From contig CM040448.1 of the NCBI GenBank assembly GCA_022749755.1, positions 4,586,481 through 4,650,480 of the forward strand: a stretch of DNA of 64,000 nt. The letters are read 5' to 3'. The stretch's first letter is position 1. Each line of letters opens with the position of its first letter. A program made the position numbers and the translations under genes. Below the pieces are notes generated by a model that saw only the letters and a list, made by a program, of their open reading frames with translations, had not been told where the DNA came from and did not search any database. This DNA comes from Azadirachta indica. Lineage: Eukaryota; Streptophyta; Magnoliopsida; Sapindales; Meliaceae. This document shows, piece after piece, positions 13,265 to 25,940 of the stretch.

Positions 13265-13615
13265 GTTATTGAAGGTGGAGAAATTCGATTCTCACGGCGA
13301 GAGCTCTCCTAGTTCTAGCCATCATAATGCTCAGTCTCAATATGAGAGAGTTCCAGGCTCTACAAATCTACAAGTAACTGTAACTCCATCCGGATTCCCT
13401 CGTGGAACGTATAATGAAGTAATATTGCAAACCTTGCAGAATATATGCTTGCTTCGACGTATGAGTTCCAAAGCTGTAAGGTAAAATGAAGGTTGTCTTT
13501 GATGGGGAAGTTGGAACAATAACAGTTCCAAGCTACGACGCTGGTTGAAGCTTAGACTCCCCCATCTTACTTTCCGACAATGACAGCCGCCGTGTAGTAT
13601 TAAATCGTCATCCAC
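13265..13615 (-). pseudogene. GFA/CENP-V domain pseudogene, copy 2
   Basis: The minus strand retains GGCHCRKVRW near its start and FCKVC, IPR-like and PGTLS-like segments later, but the frame shifts after KVRW. In the shifted frame the central CxCSxC motif has lost a cysteine. There is no in-frame ATG. The flank at 13230-13300 matches the flank of copy 3 (17310-17380), so copies 2 and 3 share a more recent ancestor with each other than with the 7193 gene. Confidence 0.8.
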
Positions 13616-13699
13616 TGATTTGTTTTGTTAATTATTTATATGTTTGTTTTTCGATGAGTCTGGTCGAATGGAAGTTAATAAAACTATGAAAAGGGCTTG

Positions 13700-14651
13700 T
13701 CTACGCACATTTTAGTAAAATTTTTTGTTAAAATAATATTTATGATCTAATTTATTGTTAAGAATAATGTCTGTATATATAAGTAGAATAAAGTTATTAA
13801 TAACACTTATAATTACTTTATTTTAAATTAAGTTATTGTCTACTTTTTATTTTTTTTTAAAAAGTACTTAATTTAAAATTTCTTCAAAAGATACAATTAT
13901 AGAAAAGTAAATGAAAATCAAGATATTGTTGTTGAAAAAAACGTAACAATTGAAAGATTTAAAAAGAAATTACAATAATGCTAACAACTAAAACCAAAAA
14001 AAAAAAAAAAAGTGATTTAGGGTGTAAAATTTTATTTTATGGTAAGGAGTTTCATTGACCAAAAAGAAAAAAAAAAAGTATAAACATATCCGATATTAAC
14101 CAACTATATCAATTTAATTAATCTTTTTTGTATATGAAGTCATTATACTAAAAGATTATCTCTTTACTAATGAAGTAAAAACAAAGTATAAATACCAAAT
14201 ATATATTTTTTTATTATTGAATAAGATATTTGTATTCTTGTTTTATATTTTTTTGTTTTTAAATTTAATTTATTATTATTTAAAAAAAATGTGTGATGAA
14301 TAATTTTATGAGTGTAAAAAAGAATTAAAATACTTGTTATACAAACTAGATCCAATTGATTTGTATTTTGACATTTGCTTGGGCGTAATAAGTAAAAATA
14401 AATTTTTTACTATGTCCACATTTATTAAGGTGTAATAGTAAAAAATAAATCTTATAAATTGTTTTGATAGGTGTACAAATTAAAGAAAATTTGGGGTTGG
14501 ACTGGAGGTTAGCCACTTGAATAGAATTTGGGCTTGGACAGGTAGGCCCAAACAACATGTAGAAGACAAAATTATAACGCGCCTAAACGACGTGTAGAAG
14601 ACAAAATTACCCCTTAAGTAAAAGCATACGAAAAACAACGAAAACACATTA
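13700..14651. repeat. tRNA-associated duplicated block, copy 2
   Basis: AT-rich DNA similar in order and sequence to 5090-6075, ending beside the second tRNA. No gene is seen. Confidence 0.6.
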
Positions 14652-14723
14652 TATCAGAGCCAGGTTTCGATCCTGGGACCTGTGGGTTATGGGCCCACCA
14701 CGCTTCCGCTGCGCCACTCTGAT
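14652..14723 (-). tRNA. Initiator tRNA-Met (CAT), copy 2
   Basis: All 72 nt are identical to the copy at 6076-6147, with the CAT anticodon and intact stems. A CAA motif lies immediately upstream on the minus strand and short T runs lie downstream. The flanks are much more diverged than the tRNA. Confidence 0.95.
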
Positions 14724-14939
14724 TGGTGATGATTATTGTGCACAGTATAATATATAAATAATAATATTACGGAGGCTCTTCTCTAATTGAAGCCGCTCTC
14801 TCTATGAATGGGTAAATCTTCATATGTTGAGGATGAAAACCTCGCGCTTTCCTTCAGCTGATTTTGCTTCCTGTTGGCCCCTTCTTCTACTGCCTAAGAC
14901 TAATCAATAGTGCTCGTTTTGAATTAATCTATCACAAGG

Positions 14940-15020
14940 TGAAAGCTGTCTCAGTTTTTGCAATCATAATATGGATTATGCTGAACATCAAACTTCCAGG
15001 ATCCATGCATCTGAAAGTTC
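14940..15020 (-). pseudogene. Scrap of GFA 3' coding region
   Basis: About 80 bases (containing ATCATAATATGGATTATGC and GGATCCATGCATCTGAAAGT) align with the C-terminal coding part of the GFA copies (compare 17385-17450). It is too short and altered to code. Confidence 0.55.
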
Positions 15021-15467
15021 CCCTATCTGTTATTTTCATTTAAATTCTCACGTATTTCACTAAATATTAAATAATTAACATTAAATAATATGAAAGAAAG
15101 ATTTTGTTTTCTATCTGTTAATAATTGTATATATCTTTATCTATTGTTAAATTCATAAATAAAATTTACTAGTCTAAAAACGAAAAAAAATAATAATGAT
15201 CTATCAACCTTACGATAGGTAGGTATTATAAAGAACTCATCATTTATTTAAGAATATAAAGAATTAGAATTTAAATACTTCATTCTTGACATTATTTTTG
15301 CCTTAAAAATATATTTTGATCTATCACTTCAATACAAAACAAATTTTACATTAATTACATAATAAATAACTTTTTCAATACAAATTTTGTATGTGAATTT
15401 AAGGTAAACTTATTAAGTAAGATAAAATATAAGAGAAGTCGTTTGTACGGTTATAATTGGTACATAA

Positions 15468-15895
15468 GGGCTGGTGAAAATTGCCCAACTAAACCGAATC
15501 AAAAACAAATCTAACCGAATTCTTTGATTTGATTTAGTTCGATTTGATTATGAACCGATCAATTTGGTTTAAATTTAGTTTTAAGTTAAATTGAAAAATT
15601 TATGATAAAATATAAAATTTTACATAAACTCTTAATTTTTATAAAATTTATAAATAAATAAAAAATTTATAGTTAATTACATAAATTTATATAAAAATAA
15701 GAAAAATTATTATACACTTGAAACATTTTTTATTTTTTTATAATTTTTATATAATATAGAAACATATAAAAATATTTCAAAACTTTTGAAAATCAAGATT
15801 GGTGATTCAATTCGGTTCAATTTTGTATTTCATATACTTTATGTTCAGTTTAATTTTACAAAACCAAATTAAATCCGATTTTGTCCACCCTAACC
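15468..15895. mobile_element. MITE-like element, hAT-type termini
   Basis: The left end begins GGGCTGGTGAAAATTG followed by AACTAAACCGAATC. The right end, reversed, begins AGGGTGGACAAAATCGG followed by a TTTGGTTTT-like run. The interior has repeated GATTTGATTT/GGTTC motifs and is AT-rich and non-coding. This style of end is common in small plant hAT-related elements. No target duplication was recognised. Confidence 0.5.
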
Positions 15896-16119
15896 AATGA
15901 CTATAAATTTGATCTACTAACATAATATGATATCTACACATTGTTTTTCTATTTTTTATTTTAACCTTTTTTTATATAATATAATTATTATTCTATCTTT
16001 TTTTTTTAAATGCTAACAGTGATAGAAAAAATGTGATAGAAAGAGTGTGTTTGATAATTATTTTTTAAGTAGAAATGTATGTCTTATTCATCCAGTAAAA
16101 TAGTGACAGATATGTCATT

Positions 16120-16740
16120 TGCCTATTTATTAATGAAGTACAAATAAAGTACAAATGCAAAATAATTTTCATTGTATTATTGAATAAGATATATATATTA
16201 TTTTTGGAAAGAAATTGAATAAGATATTTGTTTTCTTGTTTTCATATATATATATATATATTTTAAATTTTTAATTGATTATTTTCTAAAAAAAAATTGT
16301 TATGGTGAATAATTTTATGAGTGTAAACAAAAATTAAAATACTTGTTATACAGACTACATATAATTGATTTCTATTTTGACATTTATTAGGCTGTAATAC
16401 GTGAGAATAAAAATTTTTAACTATGTCCACATTTAGTCAGGTGTAATAGTAAAAATAAAACTTTTAACTTGTATTAAAGGGTCTGTAAATAAAAAAAAAA
16501 AATGTTTGAGAATATATTTTGCCTGGGAAGGAGATGAAATATCATCTTCTGATTTAGATAAAACTTAATGCAACTTTGAGCTTTGGATCGGAAGTTAGCC
16601 ACTTGAATGAAATTTGGGCTTGGACAGATAGGCCCAAACGACATGCAGAAGACAAAATTATAACATGCCCAAAACGACAAGCTGAAGACAAAATTATAAC
16701 GTAAAACGACATGGTAGAAAGATCGAACGTTTTACCGAGA
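16120..16740. repeat. tRNA-associated duplicated block, copy 3, tRNA lost
   Basis: This repeats the block found next to the three tRNAs, including the GGGCTTGGACAGATAGGCCC and AACGACATG pieces that lie some 100 bases from each tRNA. At about 16720-16745, where the tRNA should start, the similarity stops and no tRNA is present. Confidence 0.65.
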
Positions 16741-16779
16741 CAGGCATTTGCAACACAATTATATAAAGAATAGTGATGA

Positions 16780-16830
16780 TACGATTAAGCTGAACATGAG
16801 AGTTCCACGATCCACACATCTGAAAGTGGT
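16780..16830 (-). pseudogene. Scrap of GFA 3' coding region
   Basis: A short segment (AGTTCCACGATCCACACATC then TGAAAGTGG) equivalent to the scraps at 14940-15020 and 19865-19945. It is followed to 17098 by sequence repeated at 19950-20160. Confidence 0.5.
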
Positions 16831-17098
16831 GCTGTCTTATCTTTCTTTCTTTCTTCTTTTTTTTAATTTCAAGTCGTCACATATTTCAATAACTTTGTTT
16901 CAACCACATCAAGTCGGTAAATTTCCTACATTTTTTTTCTTATCTCAATATATATATATATATCTTGGATTCTCACATATCTTTGCAGTCACACCTAAGT
17001 GATCAGTTTAGCTTAGCAACTTGAATGAAGCGATTCAAATAATGTTTATGAGGATCACTACTATTTAAAGTACGCTTTAAAGGATGCTCTCACATACA

Positions 17099-17299
17099 CT
17101 ACCAAGGTAACCCCAGCCCTCTCTGGTAAGAACTAGAAAAGCAAGCTGTGGAATTTACAATCAGAATGAAATAGCCCTGTACCTGATACATACTAGCAGT
17201 AAAACAAGTCAAAGAACAAAAAGAGTTTGATGACAAAAACGATGTACAAGAACATAAATTATTTGCATCAACCTGATGACATATCATAAGTAAATAAAA
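17099..17299 (-). pseudogene. Fragment of nicastrin (start of exon 11 plus intron 10)
   Basis: About 200 bases match 25614-25778 of the nicastrin gene on the same strand, with a few substitutions and an extra stretch in the intronic part. About 45 bases correspond to the beginning of nicastrin exon 11, with its acceptor at about 17147, and the rest to intron 10. Presence of intron sequence shows a DNA-level duplication. The fragment sits inside the GFA/tRNA array about 3 kb beyond the 3' end of nicastrin. Confidence 0.85.
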
Positions 17300-17344
17300 C
17301 AATAGTCGTGGATGTGGGATTATTGTCTTCTTGATCAAACAGTT

Positions 17345-17700
17345 ACCGAAGATGGAGGAATTCGTTTCTCAAGGCGAGAGCTGTCCCAGTTCTGGCCATC
17401 ATAATGCTTAATATCAACATGAGAAAGAGTTCCAGGCTCCACACATCTGAAAGTAATCGCGAGTTCCTTCCGGACTCCCTCGTGGTACGTAGAACGACGT
17501 TATACCGCAAACCCTACAGAACATGTGCTTCGACGTATGAGTTCCGAAGCTGTAAGTCGTAAGAAACTCTTCGGAATTTCCCAAAAGCTCCGAGTTTTTA
17601 GAAGGAACGGTGAAATGAACGTTGCCTGTCATGGAGCAGTCGGAACAGTTACACTTCCAAGCTACGACGCTGGCTGGAGATCGGACTCGCCATTTTATTT
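17345..17700 (-). pseudogene. GFA/CENP-V domain pseudogene, copy 3
   Basis: The minus strand keeps the CNCSDC and FCRVCG motifs and much of the C-terminal half. The N-terminal GGCHCG segment is missing at the 17700 end, and an added base near 17465 shifts the frame after a PEG-like motif. It is the best-preserved of the broken copies. Confidence 0.82.
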
Positions 17701-18450
17701 TTTATTAAAATATTTTTGATGATGTAATTTGTTAGTACTAACTCCCATTTAAAACAATTTATAATTATATTTTATTTTAAATTAAGTTATTGCCTTTTTT
17801 TTATTTTTTTTAAGAAGTACTCATTTTAAATTTTTTTTAAAAATTTCAATTATAGAAAAGTAAACGAAAGCTAAAATATTGTTGTGGAAAAACATGTAAC
17901 AATTGAAAGATTTAAAAAGAAATGATAGTAACGCTAAGAATTAAAAGAAAAAAAAAGTGATTTAGGGTGTAAAATTTTATTTTATTTTATTTTATTTAAA
18001 AGGAAGTACCTTCATTAAACCAAAAAAAAAAAGAAGAAAAGCATAAACATATCTTATATTAACCAGTTACATCAATTTAGTTAACCTTATGTGAAGTCAT
18101 TATGCTAAAAATTATCTCTTTATGATCGAAGTACAAACAAATTATAAATGCATAATAATTTTTCTTTTATTATTGAATCAATATTCGTTTTCTCTCGCAT
18201 ATATATTATTGTTTTTAAATTTTAATTGATTATTATGTTTGTAAAAAAATCGTTTTGAGATGCACAAATTTGATGAATGTAAAAATGAATTAAAATACTT
18301 GGTATATAAACTACACATAATTGATTTTTATTTTGTCATTTATAGGGTGTATTAAGTAAAAATAAAATGTTTATTATGTCCACATTTTTTAAGGTGTAAT
18401 AGTAAAAATAAAACTTTTAAATTGTATTGATGGGTATGTTAGTAAAACAA
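17700..18450. repeat. tRNA-associated duplicated block, copy 4 (first part)
   Basis: Similar to 5090-5860 and 13700-14450. It is interrupted at about 18450 by the foldback element and resumes at about 19370 up to the tRNA at 19611. Confidence 0.6.
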
Positions 18451-18483
18451 AAAAGGAGATGTGAAGAAATACCTCCCTTAATA

Positions 18484-19341
18484 GGAAATTAATACAAATA
18501 CTTTGATATTTGAAAATAAATAAATATCCCTTAAAATTTAGACAAAAGATAAATATCTCCTAAAATTATTGTGCGACAGTAACCTTTATGTAAAGTAACT
18601 ATTATGCCTTTGAATGTTTAAAAGATATATAAATTAATTATTTTGTCCTTATTGCTAATTCATAATGACTAGTATAAGTTTTTGTCTTTAAAATAATATA
18701 TTTTTAATTTATTTCTTCAATCAATCAATTTTTTTTACAATTTTATCCTAAAATATTATTATTTTACACAATTTTATTTTTATTACATTAATTTATTGTA
18801 TATACATCATTAAAATATATTTTAAATAATATTAATTTAAGGAAAAATTATGTTTCATTGACATGAAAATTTAATACTACAAATTTACATAAATTGAGAC
18901 AATTTTATTCTTATTATATTATTTATTGAGCACAAAAAATTAAAATATATTACAAATAATATTAATTTAATAAAAAAATTGTGTTTTATTCACATAAAAA
19001 TTTAACTTTATTTAATGATTTATATAAATAAATTAATAATATGATAAAAATACAATTATATAAAATAATAATATTTTGAGATAAAATTGTAAAAAAATTA
19101 AGTGTATAATTATTAAAAGAAGTAAATTAAAAATAAACTATTTTAAAGTCGGAACATTAAATTGGTTATTATATATTTGTAATAGAGATAAAATGATTCA
19201 TTTACATTCTTTTAAATATTAAGGGTATAACAGTCATTTAATATGATTGCATAATAATTTAGAGAGTATTTGTCTCTTATTCAAATTTTAAAGAGTAGTT
19301 ATTTATCTTCAAATATTAAAAAATATTTGTGTTTAGTTTAC
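18484..19341. mobile_element. Foldback element (family 1, copy A), about 860 bp
   Basis: The two halves are inverted copies for several hundred bases. The left end reads AATACAAATACTTTGATATT, and the reversed right end reads AACACAAATATTTTTTAATA; pairing continues inward through ATTATT-rich DNA. A roughly 115-bp segment near the centre (about 18765-18880 and 18895-19010) is also repeated directly. It interrupts the otherwise alignable tRNA-associated block, so it is a later insertion. It is non-coding. The ends resemble the element at 49494-50724. Confidence 0.75.
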
Positions 19342-19610
19342 CGTTGATGTATATCTTTTAATTTTCCTAAAAAAAAATATATTTGAAAGTATATTTTGGG
19401 AAGGAGATGATGTATCACCTTTCACACTTACGGGAAACTTGAAAAATGGAAATGTAGGCTTGGACTGGAACTTGACCACTTCGATGAAATTTAGGCTTGG
19501 ACAGGTAGGCCCAAACGATATGCAGAAGACAAAATTATAACGTGGCCACAACGACATGCGTAAGACAAAATTAGAACGTAAAACGATATGGAAAAAATTA
19601 GAAAACAATT

Positions 19611-19682
19611 TATCAGAGCCAGGTTTCGATCCTGGGACCTGTGGGTTATGGGCCCACCACGCTTCCGCTGCGCCACTCTGAT
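19611..19682 (-). tRNA. Initiator tRNA-Met (CAT), copy 3
   Basis: Identical over 72 nt to the copies at 6076 and 14652. A CAA motif is just upstream and T runs are downstream on the minus strand. Confidence 0.95.
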
Positions 19683-19864
19683 TGTGGATGTAAACAGTAA
19701 TAATGCATTAAAATAAACGCGTAAAATAATTCATACGTTAGGGAATTAAACCTCGCGCTTTCCTTCGTTGATTTTGCTTCCTAGTACCCCTCCTCCTCCT
19801 GCCTTACACTAATCAATGGTACTCGCTTTGAATCAATATAACACAAGGTAAAAGCCAATTCTTC

Positions 19865-20160
19865 CAATGTGCAAGCTCTCTCAATATTTGCCATCATAAT
19901 GGAATAAGCTGAACTTGAAGATTTCCATGATCCACACACATCTGAAAGTGGTCTGCCTTATCTATCTATTTTCTTCATTCAAATTCTCTCGTTTTTCAAT
20001 AACTTTTTTTCTGACCACATCTAGTCAGTCATTTCGTGGATTCTCACGTACCTTTGCAGTCTCACCTAATTGATCAGCTTTTCATAGCAACTTGAATGAA
20101 GCGATTCAAATAATATTTATGAGGATCAATAAATATTTGAAGTACTCATTAAAGAATGCC
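19865..20160. pseudogene. GFA scrap plus duplicated flank
   Basis: At 19865-19945 is a third short scrap of the GFA 3' coding part on the minus strand. At 20040-20160 is sequence repeated from 16965-17098 (shared pieces include TTGAATGAAGCGATTCAAAT). The repeat stops where the nicastrin fragment starts in the other copy, about 260 bases from the nicastrin stop codon. Confidence 0.6.
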
Positions 20161-20425
20161 CTTACATATTCTATCTCCAAGGGCAACTTGATGTACGATC
20201 CAATATAATCTGTGAAGGTGAGAATAGAAGTTTCTATGGCGTTAATTCTGTATAAAATTGAAATGCACAATGAATGGACGCAGCAAAATTTATACAGCAC
20301 CCCTGCAAAAGGTTTAATGATTTAAACAATGGAAACAAAGCACTGCTTCCACCTATTTTATGTCATCATCCTATTCTCTAGAAAATTTGAGTTGGTGTTC
20401 CAAAATTATCTTAATAAAACCTTTG

Positions 20426-23400
20426 TCAATCCCGCTTCAAGGCCTTGGTGATGACGGCTCTTGTGAGTACTATTGCAAGGTAAGCCAAGATTGTGACGGC
20501 AACGCCTCCGATTAAAACAAGGTGGTCATAAGCAGGATCCTGGACAACGTAGACTCTAAGTCCTATTGCATTCCAATTGCTCTCTGTCCAAACAGGATCT
20601 GCAGAACCCATCGAATCCGACGAATTTGGGGGCAAAATGTTCCAAATACCAGATTCAAATGTCAGTCGGGTTGAATATGCTGGAACATACCTGTAATGTC
20701 AACCACAGGTCATTAGATTCGGGAAAAAATAACAGGGAATCTCACTGTTAAAGTCGACCATGTTATTACCCCAACTAGCTATTTCATCATGTCAAGCCAA
20801 TAAGAAATTTAAGTTATTTGGAGGCATGAAGGTTCTGCTGGATACGAGTAAAGTATGCACACAAAAATCATAGTATGTACCAGCTTCAAGTAATGTTGTC
20901 CTCCAGATGAGAACATCACACCACATTTCCTGCTTACAACTCATATCTAAGCAGATATAAAATCTATATATGATGTCCAAAATCATGATTATCTCCATGA
21001 TCTCACAAGAGATGGCAATAGTGGAGCATAAATCATGCAATGAATAACCCTTAATGCAGACCAACCAACAGTTTTCATGTAAAGAAGGTGGCCAACATCT
21101 ACAACAAAGAAGGAGAACAGGGAAAAGAAAAAGAAACTTAGATTTGGTAAACATATGATGGAGTACAGACCATATCAACATATGTCATCCAACACAGGCT
21201 GGGCTCAGGACAGGCTTGAGCTATGCATGGAGAGAATAGATTCAGCAACCTACTATAAAGTTACCAGAGAGGAAGTAGGTAATAGCATTGGAATGGTAAC
21301 AGAGGATGCTTAGAACTAAAATTCCAAATATCACTCAAACATGAGATAAGGTACAACCAAAAGCATGAAAGCACACCTGATCAATTTTGTATCTTTTATC
21401 TATTATATACCTGGTCGTGGAGATAACACAAATACCCTTTCCTGTTTCTGCTTTAATGCAAACTTCATCCTGATTGCAATCCTTCGAACAACTGGAGCTA
21501 GCATTTTCCTTGGGAATGGATGTTCTGTCAGCCAGAAAATTCCAAACAAACCTGGAAACATCATCCACATATCCAAGATAAGGCTTGGACGAAGGTTCCC
21601 CAATTACAACACCAACATAATGACTTGGGCATGCACTAGTGGGTGCAATATAGTTCTTCACAAGATCGCAAGACAAACCCGGTTCACAGTTCAATAGGCA
21701 ACCCATTAGTTCTTCAACTAGGGAGATGTTTACATTTATGGCACTTAGAACAGAGCCATGCGAATCTTTGTCATCACTTGCAAGAATGTAAAGGGAACGG
21801 GCAACAAGAGAAGCAGCTGCCACTATGGCAGAAGAATTTACATTTGCTGCATCAAGGACATAAACAAAAAGAATAAGGAGATTCCAGATAGTGATTAAAT
21901 GTACAAGATAAAACATAAAAGAAAACGGAAATGAATATAAGAACATAAATAAACTCACAGATATCATCGAGGTGACTATGGTAGAACTTGTTGCTGAAGG
22001 TTGTATCGAAGTCCTCTAATACAATCCCAGACAAAATAGAGTTCTGTTAAAAGAGGGGAAAAAAAAAACAGCTAATATGTTATAATTCTTTAAACACAAA
22101 GTAGCTTTAATCCAAGCGGCAAGCCACTTTCTTTCCTTTGTATGTATATCTTGTTAACATTTACTCCTGAACCTTGGATATGAGAGGCAGTAGATAAAAG
22201 AAATGGATGAAATGACTACCCAGCAAAGGCACCAAAACATGTACAAAAATAAATGATCCATATCAAGTCTGCCACTGAGTAAAGAGATTCTAGCAACTGA
22301 AGCTATAAAACTTCCACCAAACAAAAGACATTCAATATCTATTTTCACCAAATGCAGAAGTCTCAGAGGACATCAAGGTCAACCTAAGGCCCAATATCAA
22401 CATAACATGAGCAAACCTCTGCCATATTTGAGTATGCTTCCACACAAAATTCAATAAACCAAAAAAAGTAAAAAAAAAAAAAAACAAAGATTAACCAAAT
22501 TAGTTTGCTCTTGCCTTGTCAATTGTCCATTTGTTCATAAAAAGGTCAAAAAACTAATACTATGGTAAGAATCAAAGGAAGGGAGCTTTGAATATTTCAG
22601 TGAAACATGGAAACTTTCCAGATTAAAATGAAAGAAAACATGAGAAACAAAGTAGTACCACTTGTGGTTGAAGCAAATTTAGGCAATTAGAAAATAAAAG
22701 AAAGGAAATCAGAGAGCAAATTATAATAAATAAATTCAAGTGTTCTGTTCAAACCTTTCTCAGAAATGCCATAGAGGAAGAAGGAGGTATCCCAGGATTT
22801 GAAGAATTAGCTGACAAGATTGTAATATTTGCAGATTTGAGTGAATCTTGTGCATGTGTGAAGGCATCCAACGTACCATTTACAGCAGATGAAACCTAAA
22901 TAAGAGCAATAAGAAATTAGGAATACAGTCCTCATCACTTCAAAAATTAATAAAATACATAAAAATACAAAGAAAGGCATGGCCACCATGACTGATCATG
23001 TAACTGAATTCAAGGGAGGAGACAATACAGCAATCAAGTGGTAGACTTAAGAACACCAACCACCGAGGCAGCAACATCTGCTCTCTAATGATAATCATTT
23101 CCTAGTTCATATAAATGGAGCAAAAAATCATCTGATATGATGCTAATTAACATACAATTACTTTGCCTCAGTCTTCGAATAATAACTGTGACACAAAAGT
23201 CCAACAAAGTTTAATCAAGTGCAGAAAATGTAGAAGAGAATATGGGTGTGTTTGGGATTGTTGTGCTTCTACTTAAGTTTGAAAGTACATCAGCTAAGAG
23301 CCTGTTCTTACTATTTTGCATCACGAGTTTTCATTTTCGTCTTCTAAAAACAGACAAGATACTTGTTCAATCAATGTTTTCCAAAAATGATTCATAAAAC

Positions 23401-25905
23401 AAAGAAGATGTAACTATGGGGTAGAAAACAACTTTTAGTTGTTTTCCTTGTATTTGAAAAATTCTAAGCAAACTGTTGTTTAGAGTTGTTAATATTTCAT
23501 TATTAAGAATGATGTGTCATTAGATAATAGTCATTAGATAATAGAGTTATATAAAAGTTAGAATATTATAAAGTTAAAATGATATTGAGGACAATATATA
23601 TACTATGTTATTTTCTTTATTTGAAATATTTGACAAGACTACTTTTTGTTTAGAAATAGACAGAAAACATAACCATATTTAATCTTTTGCCCAACAAATT
23701 AAATTAATCGAATTAATTTATGTACTTAGAATAGGAAATGAATTTATCGAAATCTAGTTCCCGAAAACATTTATGCCAGACATGTTCTCAAAATCTCATT
23801 TTTATAACACAATTTTTAAAAAAATGTTACCTAACACATTCTTGAACCCTGAAAACATCAACGCCAAAAAACAAATTTCATTTTAGTTTATTCAAGAGAA
23901 CTACAGTACTCGAAATCACACAAAAGACATCCCCATTTTGTTTTTTCACATTTTTTTAAAATTTAATTTCAAAAGTTATATTGCACATCCAACAGTTCTG
24001 ACCAGTGTCATGGTAGCACTACCATGCTGGTATTTCAGCATTTCCATCATTTTCAGCTACCGACAAGTAGGTTTGACATGCCATAATTCTCCTAAAGACA
24101 CTTACCAAATCATCGACTTGCCTATAAACCATTCAACATGTCACATTTACGTATTTTAGTCACATATCCTGGAGAACAAAGCATAACCGGACATCAATGC
24201 CATGACCACCAGCCCACTTACCACCCCTTATTACCATACTTTATACAGCAAATGCAAAGTGGAACAGATTCATCACTGTTATACACAGTAATAATAAACT
24301 ACAAGAATGATCACGATTCCAAGAGCAGAGCATAATGATGAAAAGAATTTGAATAAGTTGTATGGATAAGCACTACATAAACTCAGAAAGTAGATAAGTT
24401 TGTACCCCTGCTGTGTGTGTGAAAAACACTTTGGTCCTTGAGTGGAGCCCTTCCCAACAGATCCAATTTCGATGACCTTTCCAAGTACCATAAAATATTA
24501 ACTTCTTATTTTCTTCAAATGAACTGACGAAACTCAATAGAGTAAGTAAAAGGAAAAAAGTCGGCTTTTTAATTCTTCATAAATAAAAGAAGGGAAACGA
24601 AGGGAGAAGGCTACATGCATTCACATTGCTAAAGCTTTTCCCATAACTAGAAACAGAAAGAAATATTTTCTTTGTTCTCTTTCCAGGCTTCCAGAAAGAA
24701 CAAAACAGTCTAGTAATCACAGTTTTTCAAAACATAAATTGTATTAATATTACGAAATAGAGATACAATTAGCAGACAGGGGACGGTGCAACGATTATGG
24801 GAGTATTGGACATCTCTGGACTGGAAAAAGGCAGCGATGTAGGCTAGGGGAAAAAATACGACAAAAGCAGTGGTGTAGCCTAGCTGGGGACAGTAATACA
24901 AACTAGGACAACATCTAATAATGGCAATTAAGGTTGATGATAAGGAATAAAAAGCTGAACAATGGAGAATAACAAAAAAAGGTATCTGCACAATCAAGAA
25001 GGAAATTAGAATTTGACTCACTTTCAGTCCAACTTCAATACCATGAAATGCAGGAACAAAATATTTCTTCTACATTCCATTTTGATGATTCAGTAAAAGC
25101 CTAAAAAGCACTAGAAGTTGAAAAAATCAGAAAAAATTAAGGAAACTAATCCTGTCCTCATCACTGAAAACAATTACTCATTAAGTCTCAGATATTCCAA
25201 CAATGATTAACTAATGTTAATAAGTTTATTTTGTAAGGACATATCTGTAAGATATTTTAATAATCATTTGACAGATTATTTTAGAATCAGTTTTTATAAG
25301 CAAGCCTCCCCCTGCTTCTCAAAATTGGAGCAAGTTACAGAAATATACAACTCTCTACTAGAGAAAACCATCAAATCTAGTCTATCATTCAAAGATATAA
25401 TTCAGTATGAGACTATTAAGCACGTGCGCTTAAGTGAGCAGGCCCATAACAATAAAAAACCTTAACAACAGTGCAGCATAATAGATCAAAAAGCTTCAAC
25501 ATTCAGCTAGGAGTTTATACTATCAAGAGCAGAAGAATACCGTCTCGATTAACGAGCTATTAAGGCCACTAACAGCGTCTGACTGCATATCCAGTTCATG
25601 TAAAAATCGCCTGCTACCAAGGTAACCCCAGGCCTCTCCGGTAAGAACTAGAAAAGCAAGCTGTGGAATTTACAATCAGAATGAAATAGCCCAGATACAT
25701 ACTAGCAGTAAAACAAGTTTGAGAGTACTAGAACAAAAATTATTTGCATCAACATGATGACATATCATAAGAAGTAAATCGTATGTGTAATTGACAAAAC
25801 CAAGGAAAGTGACAACCAGTAGCATTTATAAATAAAATATCCGGAAAGCTTCCAACAAATTACAATGGGACAGTTCATGTAAAAGCATGACACAGTCCAT
25901 AAGTA

Positions 25906-25940
<35 letters not shown>

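Noticed and set aside
23230..23900. Possible MITE in nicastrin intron 12 (GTGTTTGG-like ends)
   Set aside because: Ends look somewhat inverted (TTTTC and GTTTTC pieces), but the match was too weak and no boundary could be fixed.
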